A DNA stretch of 14,735 nucleotides from positions 11,700 through 26,434 of the forward strand of contig DUKR01000006.1 of the NCBI GenBank assembly GCA_013329175.1, given 5' to 3'. Below are positions 1 through 6,849 of the stretch, one piece after another. The position numbers and the translations under genes are program-made. Position 1 is the first letter of the stretch. Every line of letters starts with the position of its first letter. This stretch comes from Candidatus Woesearchaeota archaeon. Lineage in GTDB: Archaea; Nanobdellota; Nanobdellia; Woesearchaeales; UBA11716. The notes under the pieces are model-generated. The model ran no database searches, had not been told where the DNA came from, and saw nothing but the letters and a program-made list of their open reading frames with translations.

Positions 1-22
1 GCCCGAGCCGTTTTTGTTTTCA

Positions 23-173
23 CCTTTTTTTCTTCACTTTTCTTTTCCCCCGTCGGAAAGTGCAATGAGAGGATTGCCTGAAACGAAAAGAAGGAAGTTA
101 CGCATTGGCTGTGGAAGTGATGTGAGGTACGGCTAATGCCTTTTTTTCATAATGATGTTTTGGGGAATGCCAA
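23..173 (+). repeat. Diverged ~150 bp repeat, copy 1 (inverted relative to copy 2 at the right end)
   Basis: Three blocks match the reverse complement of the right end of the window in the same order and with similar spacing. Block 23-41 (19 bases, T-rich, containing CTTCAC) matches 14717-14735 exactly. Block 94-117 (24 bases, core ACGCATTGGCTGTGG) matches 14647-14670 exactly. Block 158-173 (TTTTGGGGAATGCCAA) matches 14594-14609 with one mismatch. The DNA between the blocks has diverged. In this copy 102-109 can pair with 132-139 as an 8 bp stem with one G-U pair. The copy lies about 100 bases upstream of the KaiC-like gene and in the same orientation. No protein-coding potential is evident. 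It could be a dispersed intergenic repeat, a structured RNA or a conserved leader element; which one is unknown. Confidence 0.75.
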
Positions 174-242
174 ATGGGAAATGTCCCTAACCTTACTTGC
201 TGAAACTTTCAGGTGAGTGAAGTAGTACAGTTTCTCGATAGG

Positions 243-250
243 TTTTTAAA
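243..250 (+). promoter_or_regulatory. TATA-like promoter box of the KaiC-like gene
   Basis: The sequence TTTTTAAA is centred about 27 bases before the ATG at 274, and the purine-rich GATAGG just upstream is a possible BRE. This spacing places transcription start at or next to the start codon, so the message is probably leaderless. No Shine-Dalgarno sequence precedes the ATG, which agrees. Confidence 0.55.
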
Positions 251-273
251 CACATTTTCGAATTAAGCTTCCT

Positions 274-963
274 ATGGAGATCAAGCGCATCCCTACAGGA
301 ATCCACGGGTTTGATGAGCTATGCGATGGCGGATTTGTAAAAGGAAGCATCAACGCAGTTTCGGGAGACATAGGGACAGCAAAGACGCTGTTTGCGCTGA
401 GGTTTCTTGTAGATGGGGCAGAGAAGTGCAGGGAGAAGGGCATCATGGTGACTTTTGAGGAGCAGAAGGAGCAGGTATGCTTATCAGCTTCAAGCTTAGG
501 GTTGGATCTGGCAAATCTTGAGAAATCAGGGATGATTGCCGTGCTGCCAGCATCACCAGAGCAGATCAAGCACATGATTACTGAGGGAGGGGGCCAGTTT
601 GAGACTTTGGCTGGGCAGATGAAGGCTCAGAGGCTGGCGTTTGACAGCGCTTCCTCATTCATGCAGCTGTTTGCCGATATTGCCCAGGCGAAGAAGGCAG
701 CTGGCGATTTTTTCAGGCTGATTAGGAAACTAGGGTGCACTGCTGTCCTCACTTTAGAGAGCGATGACCCCAACTCGAGAGCCATTGCAAAGATGGCTGA
801 TTCGCTGACGTGCCTCTATCATTTCAGGGACAGAGGCATCAGAAAGCGAGCTCTTGAGATCATCAAGATGAGGGGGACAGAGCATAACCCTAATTCATTG
901 CAGTTTGAAATCACGAAAACGGGAATCTCTGTTGATCCAAAGAAATTCGCGATTATTGAGTAG
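274..963 (+). CDS. KaiC-like RecA-superfamily ATPase, single domain
   Basis: A 229-residue protein with one KaiC-type ATPase core. The N-terminal pattern IPTGIHGFDELCDGGF is typical of archaeal KaiC-like proteins. The P-loop is GDIGTAKT (residues 31-38), where the usual second-to-last Gly before Lys is Ala. A paired glutamate (FEEQ, about 61-64) sits at the catalytic Glu position. A Walker B-like strand RLAFDS occupies 120-125, and the family motif KMRG is at 198-201. Members bind and hydrolyse ATP and usually act as regulatory or signalling ATPases in the cytoplasm; the specific role here is unknown. The start at 274 fits the family N-terminus and the promoter spacing. The macrodomain gene follows after 20 bases, so the two are probably co-transcribed. 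Whether the Ala substitution reduces ATP turnover cannot be told from sequence. Confidence 0.88.
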   Translation: MEIKRIPTGIHGFDELCDGGFVKGSINAVSGDIGTAKTLFALRFLVDGAEKCREKGIMVTFEEQKEQVCLSASSLGLDLANLEKSGMIAVLPASPEQIKHMITEGGGQFETLAGQMKAQRLAFDSASSFMQLFADIAQAKKAAGDFFRLIRKLGCTAVLTLESDDPNSRAIAKMADSLTCLYHFRDRGIRKRALEIIKMRGTEHNPNSLQFEITKTGISVDPKKFAIIE

Positions 964-983
964 GCCAATAATGAGGAAGCACA

Positions 984-1502
984 ATGGCAAAACCGCTCAT
1001 TCGCCTGCTGAGGTATGACATCACTGCGCTGCAGGGTGATGCGATAGTCAATGCTGCTAACTCCACGCTTCTTGGCGGGGGAGGAGTTGATGGGGCTATC
1101 CACTCAAAAGCAGGCCAAGAACTTCTTGAGGCGTGCAGGAAACTGCGTGAAACCAAGCTTCCGGATGGGCTTCCCGTCGGGCAGGTTGTTATTACCCCTG
1201 CCTTCAAACTTGGATTCAAATATGTCATCCATACGGTCGGCCCGCGATATGGTGATGACGACATTAATCTTCTAAAGGATTGCTATCTCAACGCTTTGGT
1301 GGTGGCTGGGGAGAACGGGTGCAGGGACGTTTTCTTCCCGGCAATCTCGACAGGAGCTTACGGCCTGCCGATTGCAGAATCGGCACGCATTGTGAAGCGG
1401 GTTCTTGACGGCTTTTCCTCTGAGGGAATCAAGACTATCGTGCTTGTGCTGCATTCTGAGAAAGACCTGAAGGCGTATGAGAGGGAGTTTGGGAGGAGAT
1501 AA
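984..1502 (+). CDS. Macrodomain protein, MacroD type (ADP-ribose / O-acetyl-ADP-ribose hydrolase-like)
   Basis: A 172-residue single macrodomain. The ADP-ribose pocket is well preserved: GDAIVNAANSTLLGGGGVDG at about 18-37 provides the binding Asp, the Asn pair and the Gly-rich loop with the family Asp. ISTGAYGLP at 121-129 is the phosphate-binding loop. The usual GDIT near the N-terminus reads YDIT (11-14). MacroD relatives remove ADP-ribose from acidic residues and deacetylate O-acetyl-ADP-ribose, so a cytoplasmic ADP-ribose hydrolase role is likely. A GAGG ribosome-binding site at 973-976 lies 7 bases before the ATG, supporting this start and translation within an operon with the upstream KaiC-like gene. 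The substrate is unknown. Length is normal for a stand-alone bacterial or archaeal macrodomain. Confidence 0.92.
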   Translation: MAKPLIRLLRYDITALQGDAIVNAANSTLLGGGGVDGAIHSKAGQELLEACRKLRETKLPDGLPVGQVVITPAFKLGFKYVIHTVGPRYGDDDINLLKDCYLNALVVAGENGCRDVFFPAISTGAYGLPIAESARIVKRVLDGFSSEGIKTIVLVLHSEKDLKAYEREFGRR

Positions 1503-1608
1503 TATTAATGGAGTGAAACAGGGGATGCCTTCTTGCATCTGGGACAATCGGCCAGGGCACTATCTATCCATCTATCCATGAATGAAATGAAAAGGGAGAA
1601 ATAAGCAA
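1503..1608. other. Intergenic gap between convergent genes, with a small hairpin and T-rich minus strand
   Basis: This 106-base gap separates the ends of two convergent genes. GATGC at 1524-1528 can pair with GCATC at 1535-1539, a 5 bp hairpin with a six-base loop. A short imperfect tandem of ATCTATCC lies near 1563-1578. The minus strand just past the hydrolase stop (about 1573-1602) is rich in T and could terminate that transcript in the archaeal manner. None of these is strong on its own. Confidence 0.35.
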
Positions 1609-3021
1609 TCAGTACCTATAATGCCCAGCCTTATACGGCCCTTCAATCTTCACCCCAAGGTATTCTGCCTGCTCAGGCCTCAATGTGGTGAGTTTGACTC
1701 CAAGCTTTGCAAGATGCAGCCTTGCTACTTCCTCATCCAGTTCTTTGGGGAGCATGGTGACGCCTATAGGATGCTCCTTTGTCCACAGCTCTATCTGCGC
1801 CAAAGTCTGGTTGGTGAAACTGTTGCTCATGACAAAGCTTGGATGGCCTGTTGCGCATCCTAAATTCACAAGCCGCCCGGATGCCAATACAAAAAGCTCA
1901 TGGCCGTCAGAAAACGTATACTTGTCCACCTGAGGCTTGATGGTGGTCTTTTTGATACCCTTATATTTTTCCAGCTTCTCAACCTGTATCTCATTGTCGA
2001 AATGACCGATGTTGCAGACAATCGCCTGGTCTTTCATCTTTTCCATGTGTGCTATAGTAATGATATCCCTGTTGCCGGTTGCGGTGACGTAGATGTCAGC
2101 AACACCCAAGGTATCTTCAACAGTTTTTACTTCATAGCCCTCCATTGCTGCCTGCAATGCACAAATGGGATCAATCTCGGTGACGATGACGCGGCAACCC
2201 TGCCCTCTTAATGCCTGGGCAGAACCCTTGCCTACTTCGCCAAAGCCGCAGACAACAGCGACTTTGCCTCCGATGAGAACATCAGTAGCCCGCATGATGC
2301 CATCAGGGAGGGAATGGCGGCAGCCATAGACATTGTCAAACTTGCTCTTGGTCACTGAGTCATTGACGTTGATTGCAGGAAAAAGAAGCTTTTTCTGCTC
2401 GAGCATCTGATACAAGCGATGGACGCCAGTAGTTGTCTCTTCTGAAACCCCTTTGATCTCCTTTACCATGCGCTGCCAGTACTGCCTGTCTTTCTCATAA
2501 ATGCCTTTGAGCGCAAGCATAAGCTCCCTGACGTCTTCGCCCTCATTGCTGTAATCTTTTTTGAGGATAGAATAGTCCTTTTCTATCTCAACGCCTTTGT
2601 GGACCATGAGTGTTGCATCTCCGCCGTCATCTACAATCAGGTTTGGCCCCTTTCCATTGCCAAAGTCAAGGGCACGCTCGGTGCACCACCAATAGTCTCT
2701 GAGGGTCTCGCCTTTCCAGGCAAAGACAGGGGTGCCTGCCCTAGCAATGGCAGCTGCAGCATGATCCTGTGTTGAGAAAATGTTGCAGCTTGCCCATCTT
2801 ACTTCTGCCCCCAGCGCTTTGAGCGTCTCAATAAGGACAGCTGTCTGAATCGTCATGTGCAAAGAACCCATAATGCAGGCGCCCTTGAGCGGCTTGCCTT
2901 TGCCGTACTTTTCGCGGGTTGCCATAAGGCCCGGCATCTCTTTTTCCGCTATCTCTATCTCTTTCCTTCCAAAATCGGCAAGCCTGATGTCTGATACCTT
3001 GTAGTTCTGTGTTTCGTCCAT
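1609..3021 (-). CDS. ahcY: S-adenosyl-L-homocysteine hydrolase (adenosylhomocysteinase)
   Basis: A 470-residue enzyme that reversibly splits S-adenosylhomocysteine into adenosine and homocysteine in the cytoplasm, relieving product inhibition of methyltransferases. Key parts are visible: SLHMT with H55, QDH with D86, DDGGDAT at 131-137, the catalytic stretch NDSVTKSKFDN (K225, D229, N230) followed by C234, the NAD-binding GFGEVGKG at 259-266, and SNSFTNQ near 399-405. It carries the ~40-residue insertion at about 147-190 and the C-terminal GHYRY tail of bacterial and eukaryotic enzymes. Typical archaeal enzymes of about 410-425 residues lack both, so it may have been acquired from bacteria. 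The ATG at 3021 is preceded by the strong ribosome-binding site AAGGTGA at 3029-3035. It is divergent from an Lrp/AsnC regulator. Confidence 0.97.
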   Translation of the reverse strand: MDETQNYKVSDIRLADFGRKEIEIAEKEMPGLMATREKYGKGKPLKGACIMGSLHMTIQTAVLIETLKALGAEVRWASCNIFSTQDHAAAAIARAGTPVFAWKGETLRDYWWCTERALDFGNGKGPNLIVDDGGDATLMVHKGVEIEKDYSILKKDYSNEGEDVRELMLALKGIYEKDRQYWQRMVKEIKGVSEETTTGVHRLYQMLEQKKLLFPAINVNDSVTKSKFDNVYGCRHSLPDGIMRATDVLIGGKVAVVCGFGEVGKGSAQALRGQGCRVIVTEIDPICALQAAMEGYEVKTVEDTLGVADIYVTATGNRDIITIAHMEKMKDQAIVCNIGHFDNEIQVEKLEKYKGIKKTTIKPQVDKYTFSDGHELFVLASGRLVNLGCATGHPSFVMSNSFTNQTLAQIELWTKEHPIGVTMLPKELDEEVARLHLAKLGVKLTTLRPEQAEYLGVKIEGPYKAGHYRY

Positions 3022-3028
3022 GATGGGT

Positions 3029-3035
3029 TCACCTT
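3029..3035 (-). promoter_or_regulatory. Ribosome-binding site of ahcY
   Basis: The minus strand reads AAGGTGA seven bases before the ATG at 3021. It is one of the best Shine-Dalgarno matches in the window and fixes the start of the hydrolase. Confidence 0.7.
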
Positions 3036-3056
3036 TCCTGAGCTTGTCTCGGACAT

Positions 3057-3066
3057 TAATATATTT
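3057..3066 (-). promoter_or_regulatory. TATA-like promoter box of ahcY
   Basis: The minus strand reads AAAATATATTAA around these positions, about 40 bases before the ATG. Transcription would start near 3036 and leave a leader just long enough to hold the ribosome-binding site. The box lies between two CGGA motifs 31 bases apart (3050 and 3081). Confidence 0.5.
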
Positions 3067-3160
3067 TTCAGTTTAGATTTCGGATAAAACATAGTTATTT
3101 TAAAAATTCTATTCTTTATGTTCGAAAAATATATAAATAGACGGACATTAATAGCAATCT

Positions 3161-3170
3161 TTATATATAA
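3161..3170 (+). promoter_or_regulatory. TATA-like promoter box of the Lrp/AsnC gene
   Basis: TTATATATAA is centred about 25 bases before the ATG at 3190, the spacing expected for a leaderless archaeal transcript. A second AT-rich candidate, ATATATAAAT at 3129-3138, would start transcription further upstream. Their position argues against the longer reading frame from 3118, whose first codons would overlap the promoter. Confidence 0.55.
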
Positions 3171-3189
3171 ATCGGACAACGTTGGGGGC

Positions 3190-3627
3190 ATGCCGAAGAA
3201 ACCGCTAGATGCCAAAGACAGGCGTATCCTTACCTCCCTTAGGGAAGATGCGCGCCTTCCCATCCGCGATATTGCGAAGAAGACAGGTCTGCGGCCAAGC
3301 ACGGTGCATGACAGGCTAAAGCGTCTGTTGGCTGAGGGCGTTATCAAGCACTTTACGGCAAAGCTCAACAACGCTGCTGTCGGAGAGGGGTTTGTAGTAT
3401 TTATGCTGGTAAAGACTAAGCCTGCAAAGCAGTTAGAGCAGGCAGCGTTTGATTCAGCGCATGTGAAGGAGGTGTTCGGGGTGACAGGGGAGTATGACCT
3501 GCTGCTGAAGCTGAAGTTTGCTGATGTAGTTGAATTCAATTCCTATGTGCTGAGGTTCAGGAACAATCCATCCATCATCACTACGCTTACCATGGTTGCA
3601 ACAGCTGAAGTGAAGGAGGAGTTGTAG
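3190..3627 (+). CDS. Lrp/AsnC-family transcriptional regulator
   Basis: A 145-residue protein from the ATG at 3190. The frame is open back to 3118, but those codons run through the TATA region, and the family N-terminus begins at LDAKDRRIL. Residues about 6-50 form the winged helix-turn-helix, with IRDIAKKTGLRPSTVHDRL as its core. Residues about 62-140 form the RAM ligand-binding and oligomerisation domain, with the GEYDLLLKLKF strand pattern at 100-110. Family members form dimers to octamers, sense amino acids or related metabolites and control metabolic genes and themselves. It is divergent from ahcY, and the shared 168-base promoter region holds a regular motif array, so methionine/SAM-cycle control and autoregulation are plausible. 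The ligand is unknown. Confidence 0.92.
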   Translation: MPKKPLDAKDRRILTSLREDARLPIRDIAKKTGLRPSTVHDRLKRLLAEGVIKHFTAKLNNAAVGEGFVVFMLVKTKPAKQLEQAAFDSAHVKEVFGVTGEYDLLLKLKFADVVEFNSYVLRFRNNPSIITTLTMVATAEVKEEL

Positions 3628-3644
3628 CCTTGCATATCACGCTT

Positions 3645-3674
3645 ATTGGGAGTCTTCGAGAAGAACTGCCCAAT
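3645..3674 (+). other. Hairpin 1 downstream of the Lrp/AsnC gene
   Basis: ATTGGG (3645-3650) pairs with CCCAAT read as its partner at 3669-3674. The inner bases AGT/ACT and CTT/AAG also pair, leaving a CGAG loop and two bulges, about 12 bp in all. It starts 18 bases after the regulator stop codon and is followed six bases later by hairpin 2. Confidence 0.45.
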
Positions 3675-3679
3675 CTGAA

Positions 3680-3710
3680 GCAGCATTCTTCGCAAGAAGG
3701 GCTGCTTTTT
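3680..3710 (+). terminator. Hairpin 2 followed by a T tract, probable terminator of the Lrp/AsnC gene
   Basis: GCAGC (3680-3684) pairs with GCTGC (3701-3705), and TTCTT (3686-3690) pairs with AAGAA (3694-3698). The loop is CGC, one base is unpaired on one side and two on the other. TTTTT follows directly at 3706-3710. This has the layout of an intrinsic terminator. Archaeal termination relies mainly on the T tract, so the hairpin may instead stabilise the RNA end. Confidence 0.5.
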
Positions 3711-3990
3711 AGGGAGCTGGGATGCCCTTGCTTTGTTCAAACAACACCCCCAACGTTTGACTAGCATTTTCTAAAAAGGGTATCCTGGTTCTTTTATTTC
3801 TTCCCGGACTTCCCCTAAGTATTACGAAGAACAGTAACATGTCACACTCCATGAAGCGATATTTTGAGTATTTCACTCCTCATGCTATCAAAGCCAGCGT
3901 TTTTCACTCCAGCAGAAAACATAGCCGACAATCAGGCAGCGACAGAGTTGTAGGCTTCATGATGGCGAAGTAGTGCTGTTTGAAGATACT
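3711..3990. other. Non-coding stretch between the regulator terminator and the CotH gene promoter
   Basis: No convincing gene is seen. CACTCC occurs three times, at 3845, 3874 and 3905, at intervals of 29 and 31 bases, upstream of the CotH/dockerin gene. CATGAAGC at 3850-3857 is inverted at 3954-3961, which could be chance. No tRNA or known riboswitch fold is recognisable. Confidence 0.3.
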
Positions 3991-3999
3991 CTTAAATAC
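3991..3999 (+). promoter_or_regulatory. TATA-like promoter box of the CotH/dockerin gene
   Basis: CTTAAATAC is centred about 26 bases before the ATG at 4021. No Shine-Dalgarno sequence precedes the ATG, so a leaderless transcript is likely and this start is supported. Confidence 0.55.
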
Positions 4000-4020
4000 T
4001 TCTTGGACGGATAAAGCAAT

Positions 4021-6849
4021 ATGCATTCAGTCAAGAAAACCTTCCTTCCCTTTCCTTTTATTATGCTTATTGCCATCCCTTTCTGCTTTGCAGATCAAGC
4101 TTTGCCGTTGATAATTACCATGACATGGGAAACACCTGACCCTTTGCCTGATTACTATTATATTGCTGTTCGTGATGATGCCCTCTTTGATGATGAATCT
4201 GGAGGCTATTTTCTGATGACCATAAGGGCGTCAGGCGAAGAAAGAGAGGGGGTTACTGTTGTTGTCAGCGGAGAGCACAGGCTTGCTGAATCGTGCTATT
4301 GGGCGTATAAGCCAATGTATCAACATGATGAGTACAGGGACAGAGAGGTCTGGCAGATCTTTGCGTGCTCTGCTGAACCTGGTGCTGGACAGGGTGATTT
4401 GTACTCGTTTGGAGATGAATTCTCTCTTTCTGAAGGAGGCGCAAGGAACATCACGGTACAGGATTCATTTACTATCGGCATTCAGGATATTAACAGAGAT
4501 TACACTATAGTAAGCTTTAATGGGGAAAATGAGTATATCTGGGACAGGGTTGGCAATGCAGGCCACTATATTATTCACGAGACAGGCAGGGACAGCCGCG
4601 CAAATACGATTGCCTTTGAGGTTCTTGATGCGAACCAGGAGGAAGAGGAATGCATTGATGATGACGGGGATGACCAATACAATAAAGGGGTAGTATTTCA
4701 ATTCGGCCAAGGAAGGTTTTGGCATATGCGCGACATCTGCTTTAAAGACCATTGGGATGCTGACAGGAGGGATGAGGAGTCTGAAGTGCTGATAGAGCAG
4801 GTTTGCAATGGCTATGATATAGCGGAGATTGAGCATGACTGCTCTGCAGACGGAAAAATATGCTATGATGGCGAATGCTCTGATTATTGCCATGACACTG
4901 ATGGCAGGGATGCTTATGCATTCGGCAATGTTCAGGTTGTTGACCCTGATGATGAAAATAGGGACTCATTTTCGGACCACTGCATCAAATCAAACGATGA
5001 CCAATACCCTCTTACCGTGGAGGAGTGGCAGTGCAGCGGCAATACTCCCTTCTCAGAAGAGATTCGGTGCGGGGAGGGTGAGGCATGCTTTGAGGGCAGG
5101 TGCATGGGGCTTTGGGATGTTCATGAGACAACATGCAGCGGGAATTATGAGCCCAATGTCTTCACACCTGGGAGGGTTTCATTCTACAGAATGGAGCAGT
5201 TTGTAACACTTGAGCAGAATGATTTTGTGGATGTGTGCAATGGCGAGGGGCATGTTATTGAACATTATTGTTCTGGATACTTTGGGGAGGATGCAGAGAT
5301 GGTGACTGAGACACTGCCATGCCCTGATAAGTATGGGTGTTTCGAAGGCAGGTGCATCGAGATTGAAAGTGATCCTATGGCGAATCTTGGCGATGTCAAT
5401 GGGGACGGCAATATTGCTATTTCTGACCTTTCTGCATTGCAGGAAATGGTTGATGCGGCAGCGCCTTATATCCCCCAGGCTGATATTGACATGGACGGCA
5501 TTATTGACTCTTATGATATTTACCGGCTTTCACGCTATCTTGAAAACCCTTCAGAGGGGATTGATCTGGTGTATCCTGTCAGGGAGCTTCTCCTTTCAAC
5601 CAGGACTTCATTCGGCCCTTCAGGCGGCAGGACAATATTTTATCCTGCAGATTTTGTGCCTGGCAGGCTGACTGAAGAGAGCAGCGGCAGGACATGGCAG
5701 ATTGAGTATAAGCAGAAAGGAAACTCAAGGGGCAGCTGCATCCCTCCTGTACTCAACCTGAAATTCCCAAAGCGCGACCTTTTCAATGGCATTTCATCCT
5801 ATGAGAATTATGACACCTTAGGCTATAGGAAATTAAGGCTTATCCCTGAGTGTGACATCTGGCATGATTATGAGGCCGGCGTGATCCTGCGCGAGTATTT
5901 TATCTATAAGCTGTTTAGGGCTTTTGGGGTGCCTGCTGTGGATGTTACAGGGTTTGCAAACATCATAATAGATTCACCCGACGCTGAGATCCAGCCCCTG
6001 CAGCAATACCCTTACATGCTTCTCCAGCGGGACAATGAAGAGGATGATCAGATTCCGTTTATGCATCAGTATAGGCTGTCTTCCGTTTATGAATCTGATT
6101 CATATTATATGGATGGCGGTTATGATAATAATCGCTTCTATGAAGTGGCTGTCAGAGCCACCCTCGCACCAGCAACCCAGGATTCTCAATTCCTTCATCT
6201 TGACCCTGATACAGCCATACGGTATTTCCTGCTGACATCCTTCACTTCCCTTGGAGATAGGAGCGTATTGTGGAATGAGGATTATGGCTATTCATACCGT
6301 GATAGCAACTGGAAGCATATACCATTTGATTTTGATATATCATTTGAATGCAGCTTCAATGCCAATGATGTTGAGGATGAGATAGATGGCCTTCCTGAAG
6401 GGATCCAGCAGGAATACAGAGGCAGGCATTATGCAATTGCCCGTGAAATTTTTGATAATCCTGAAAACCTGCACAAAATGCTCTTTATGATTGACCAGTT
6501 CCCTTTCAGGGATAACAAGCAAAAGATAAAGAACACCGTCAGGTTCAGGTTCTATTACTATGCGCTTTATTTTGGCGCGCCTTCTTTTGCTGAAAGAATG
6601 CTAGTGCCTTATGTCCCCTATGCTCACCTTGATGAGTATCTCTCTGCTGCCCGGGAAATTGCCGGCAATGAGCAGTTTGATAAAATTTGCCAGGGAGAAT
6701 ATCACTACCTTCTCCAGGACGTGGCTTTGCTGTATTCTGACCACAGTAATGCTATGGGCATACAGGCAGTTGCAGAAAATAACAGGCAGATGCGTATACT
6801 TCTTGATGAAGCATCTTCAGCTAGGGAAGAAACAGGCGCGGTTATATGA
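4021..6849 (+). CDS. Secreted multidomain protein: Cys-rich triple repeat, dockerin, CotH-like kinase domain
   Basis: A 942-residue protein with a signal peptide (residues 1-24, ending FCFA). Residues ~25-205 are an unrecognised, probably beta-rich region. Three Cys-rich repeats follow at about 211-286, 290-361 and 372-445, each running from C-x-D-x-DG or similar to an (F/Y)-(E/D)-G-x-C end. Residues 457-508 form a dockerin-like pair of calcium loops (DVNGDGNIAISDL and DIDMDGIIDSYDI). Residues ~540-860 match the CotH-like atypical kinase pattern: KQKGNSRG (565-571), FPKRDLF, LREYFIYKLFRAFG, GDRSVLWN with D746, and HIPFDFDIS (766-774) with the metal-binding Asp. CotH-family proteins phosphorylate secreted proteins. 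Dockerins bind cohesins, but none is seen here. There is no C-terminal membrane anchor. The gene ends inside the end of the opposing YggS-type gene. Confidence 0.85.
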   Translation: MHSVKKTFLPFPFIMLIAIPFCFADQALPLIITMTWETPDPLPDYYYIAVRDDALFDDESGGYFLMTIRASGEEREGVTVVVSGEHRLAESCYWAYKPMYQHDEYRDREVWQIFACSAEPGAGQGDLYSFGDEFSLSEGGARNITVQDSFTIGIQDINRDYTIVSFNGENEYIWDRVGNAGHYIIHETGRDSRANTIAFEVLDANQEEEECIDDDGDDQYNKGVVFQFGQGRFWHMRDICFKDHWDADRRDEESEVLIEQVCNGYDIAEIEHDCSADGKICYDGECSDYCHDTDGRDAYAFGNVQVVDPDDENRDSFSDHCIKSNDDQYPLTVEEWQCSGNTPFSEEIRCGEGEACFEGRCMGLWDVHETTCSGNYEPNVFTPGRVSFYRMEQFVTLEQNDFVDVCNGEGHVIEHYCSGYFGEDAEMVTETLPCPDKYGCFEGRCIEIESDPMANLGDVNGDGNIAISDLSALQEMVDAAAPYIPQADIDMDGIIDSYDIYRLSRYLENPSEGIDLVYPVRELLLSTRTSFGPSGGRTIFYPADFVPGRLTEESSGRTWQIEYKQKGNSRGSCIPPVLNLKFPKRDLFNGISSYENYDTLGYRKLRLIPECDIWHDYEAGVILREYFIYKLFRAFGVPAVDVTGFANIIIDSPDAEIQPLQQYPYMLLQRDNEEDDQIPFMHQYRLSSVYESDSYYMDGGYDNNRFYEVAVRATLAPATQDSQFLHLDPDTAIRYFLLTSFTSLGDRSVLWNEDYGYSYRDSNWKHIPFDFDISFECSFNANDVEDEIDGLPEGIQQEYRGRHYAIAREIFDNPENLHKMLFMIDQFPFRDNKQKIKNTVRFRFYYYALYFGAPSFAERMLVPYVPYAHLDEYLSAAREIAGNEQFDKICQGEYHYLLQDVALLYSDHSNAMGIQAVAENNRQMRILLDEASSAREETGAVI

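Larger units (their letters stand above)
3050..3179. promoter_or_regulatory. Duplicated CGGA motif pairs flanking both TATA boxes (possible operator array)
   Basis: The 12-base sequence CGGACATTAATA occurs exactly twice as a direct repeat, at 3050-3061 and 3142-3153. Exactly 31 bases after each start lies a second CGGA motif: CGGATAA at 3081 and CGGACAA at 3173. Each pair brackets one TATA box, that of ahcY (3057-3066) and that of the Lrp-type gene (3161-3170). The regular 31-base spacing is close to three helical turns, so the motifs face the same side of the DNA. Lrp/AsnC proteins are known to bind several phased sites and to control their own and adjacent genes, so this may be the binding array of the adjacent regulator. 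Binding itself is inferred. Confidence 0.45.

Noticed and set aside
94..173. Box C/D guide RNA in repeat copy 1 (GTGATGT and AATGATGT resemble a C box)
   Set aside because: Copy 2 does not keep these motifs and no matching D box is clear.
1563..1578. Short tandem repeat (ATCTATCC twice)
   Set aside because: Two imperfect units of eight bases are within what chance gives in an intergenic gap.
3118..3189. Longer N-terminus of the Lrp/AsnC protein starting at 3118
   Set aside because: The extra codons cover the AT-rich TATA region, and family homology begins just after the ATG at 3190.
2955..3539. 194-residue minus-strand frame across the regulator and promoter region
   Set aside because: Its low-complexity Ser-rich product is antisense to the Lrp/AsnC gene, and it overlaps ahcY in another frame. 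It is a shadow of the real genes.
3543..3767. 74-residue reading frame on the minus strand
   Set aside because: It overlaps the regulator end and the tandem hairpins, and has no ribosome-binding site or recognisable sequence.
4465..4893. 142-residue minus-strand frame and the 4829-5206 plus-strand frame inside the CotH/dockerin gene
   Set aside because: Both lie wholly within the well-supported 942-residue gene and show no family motifs.
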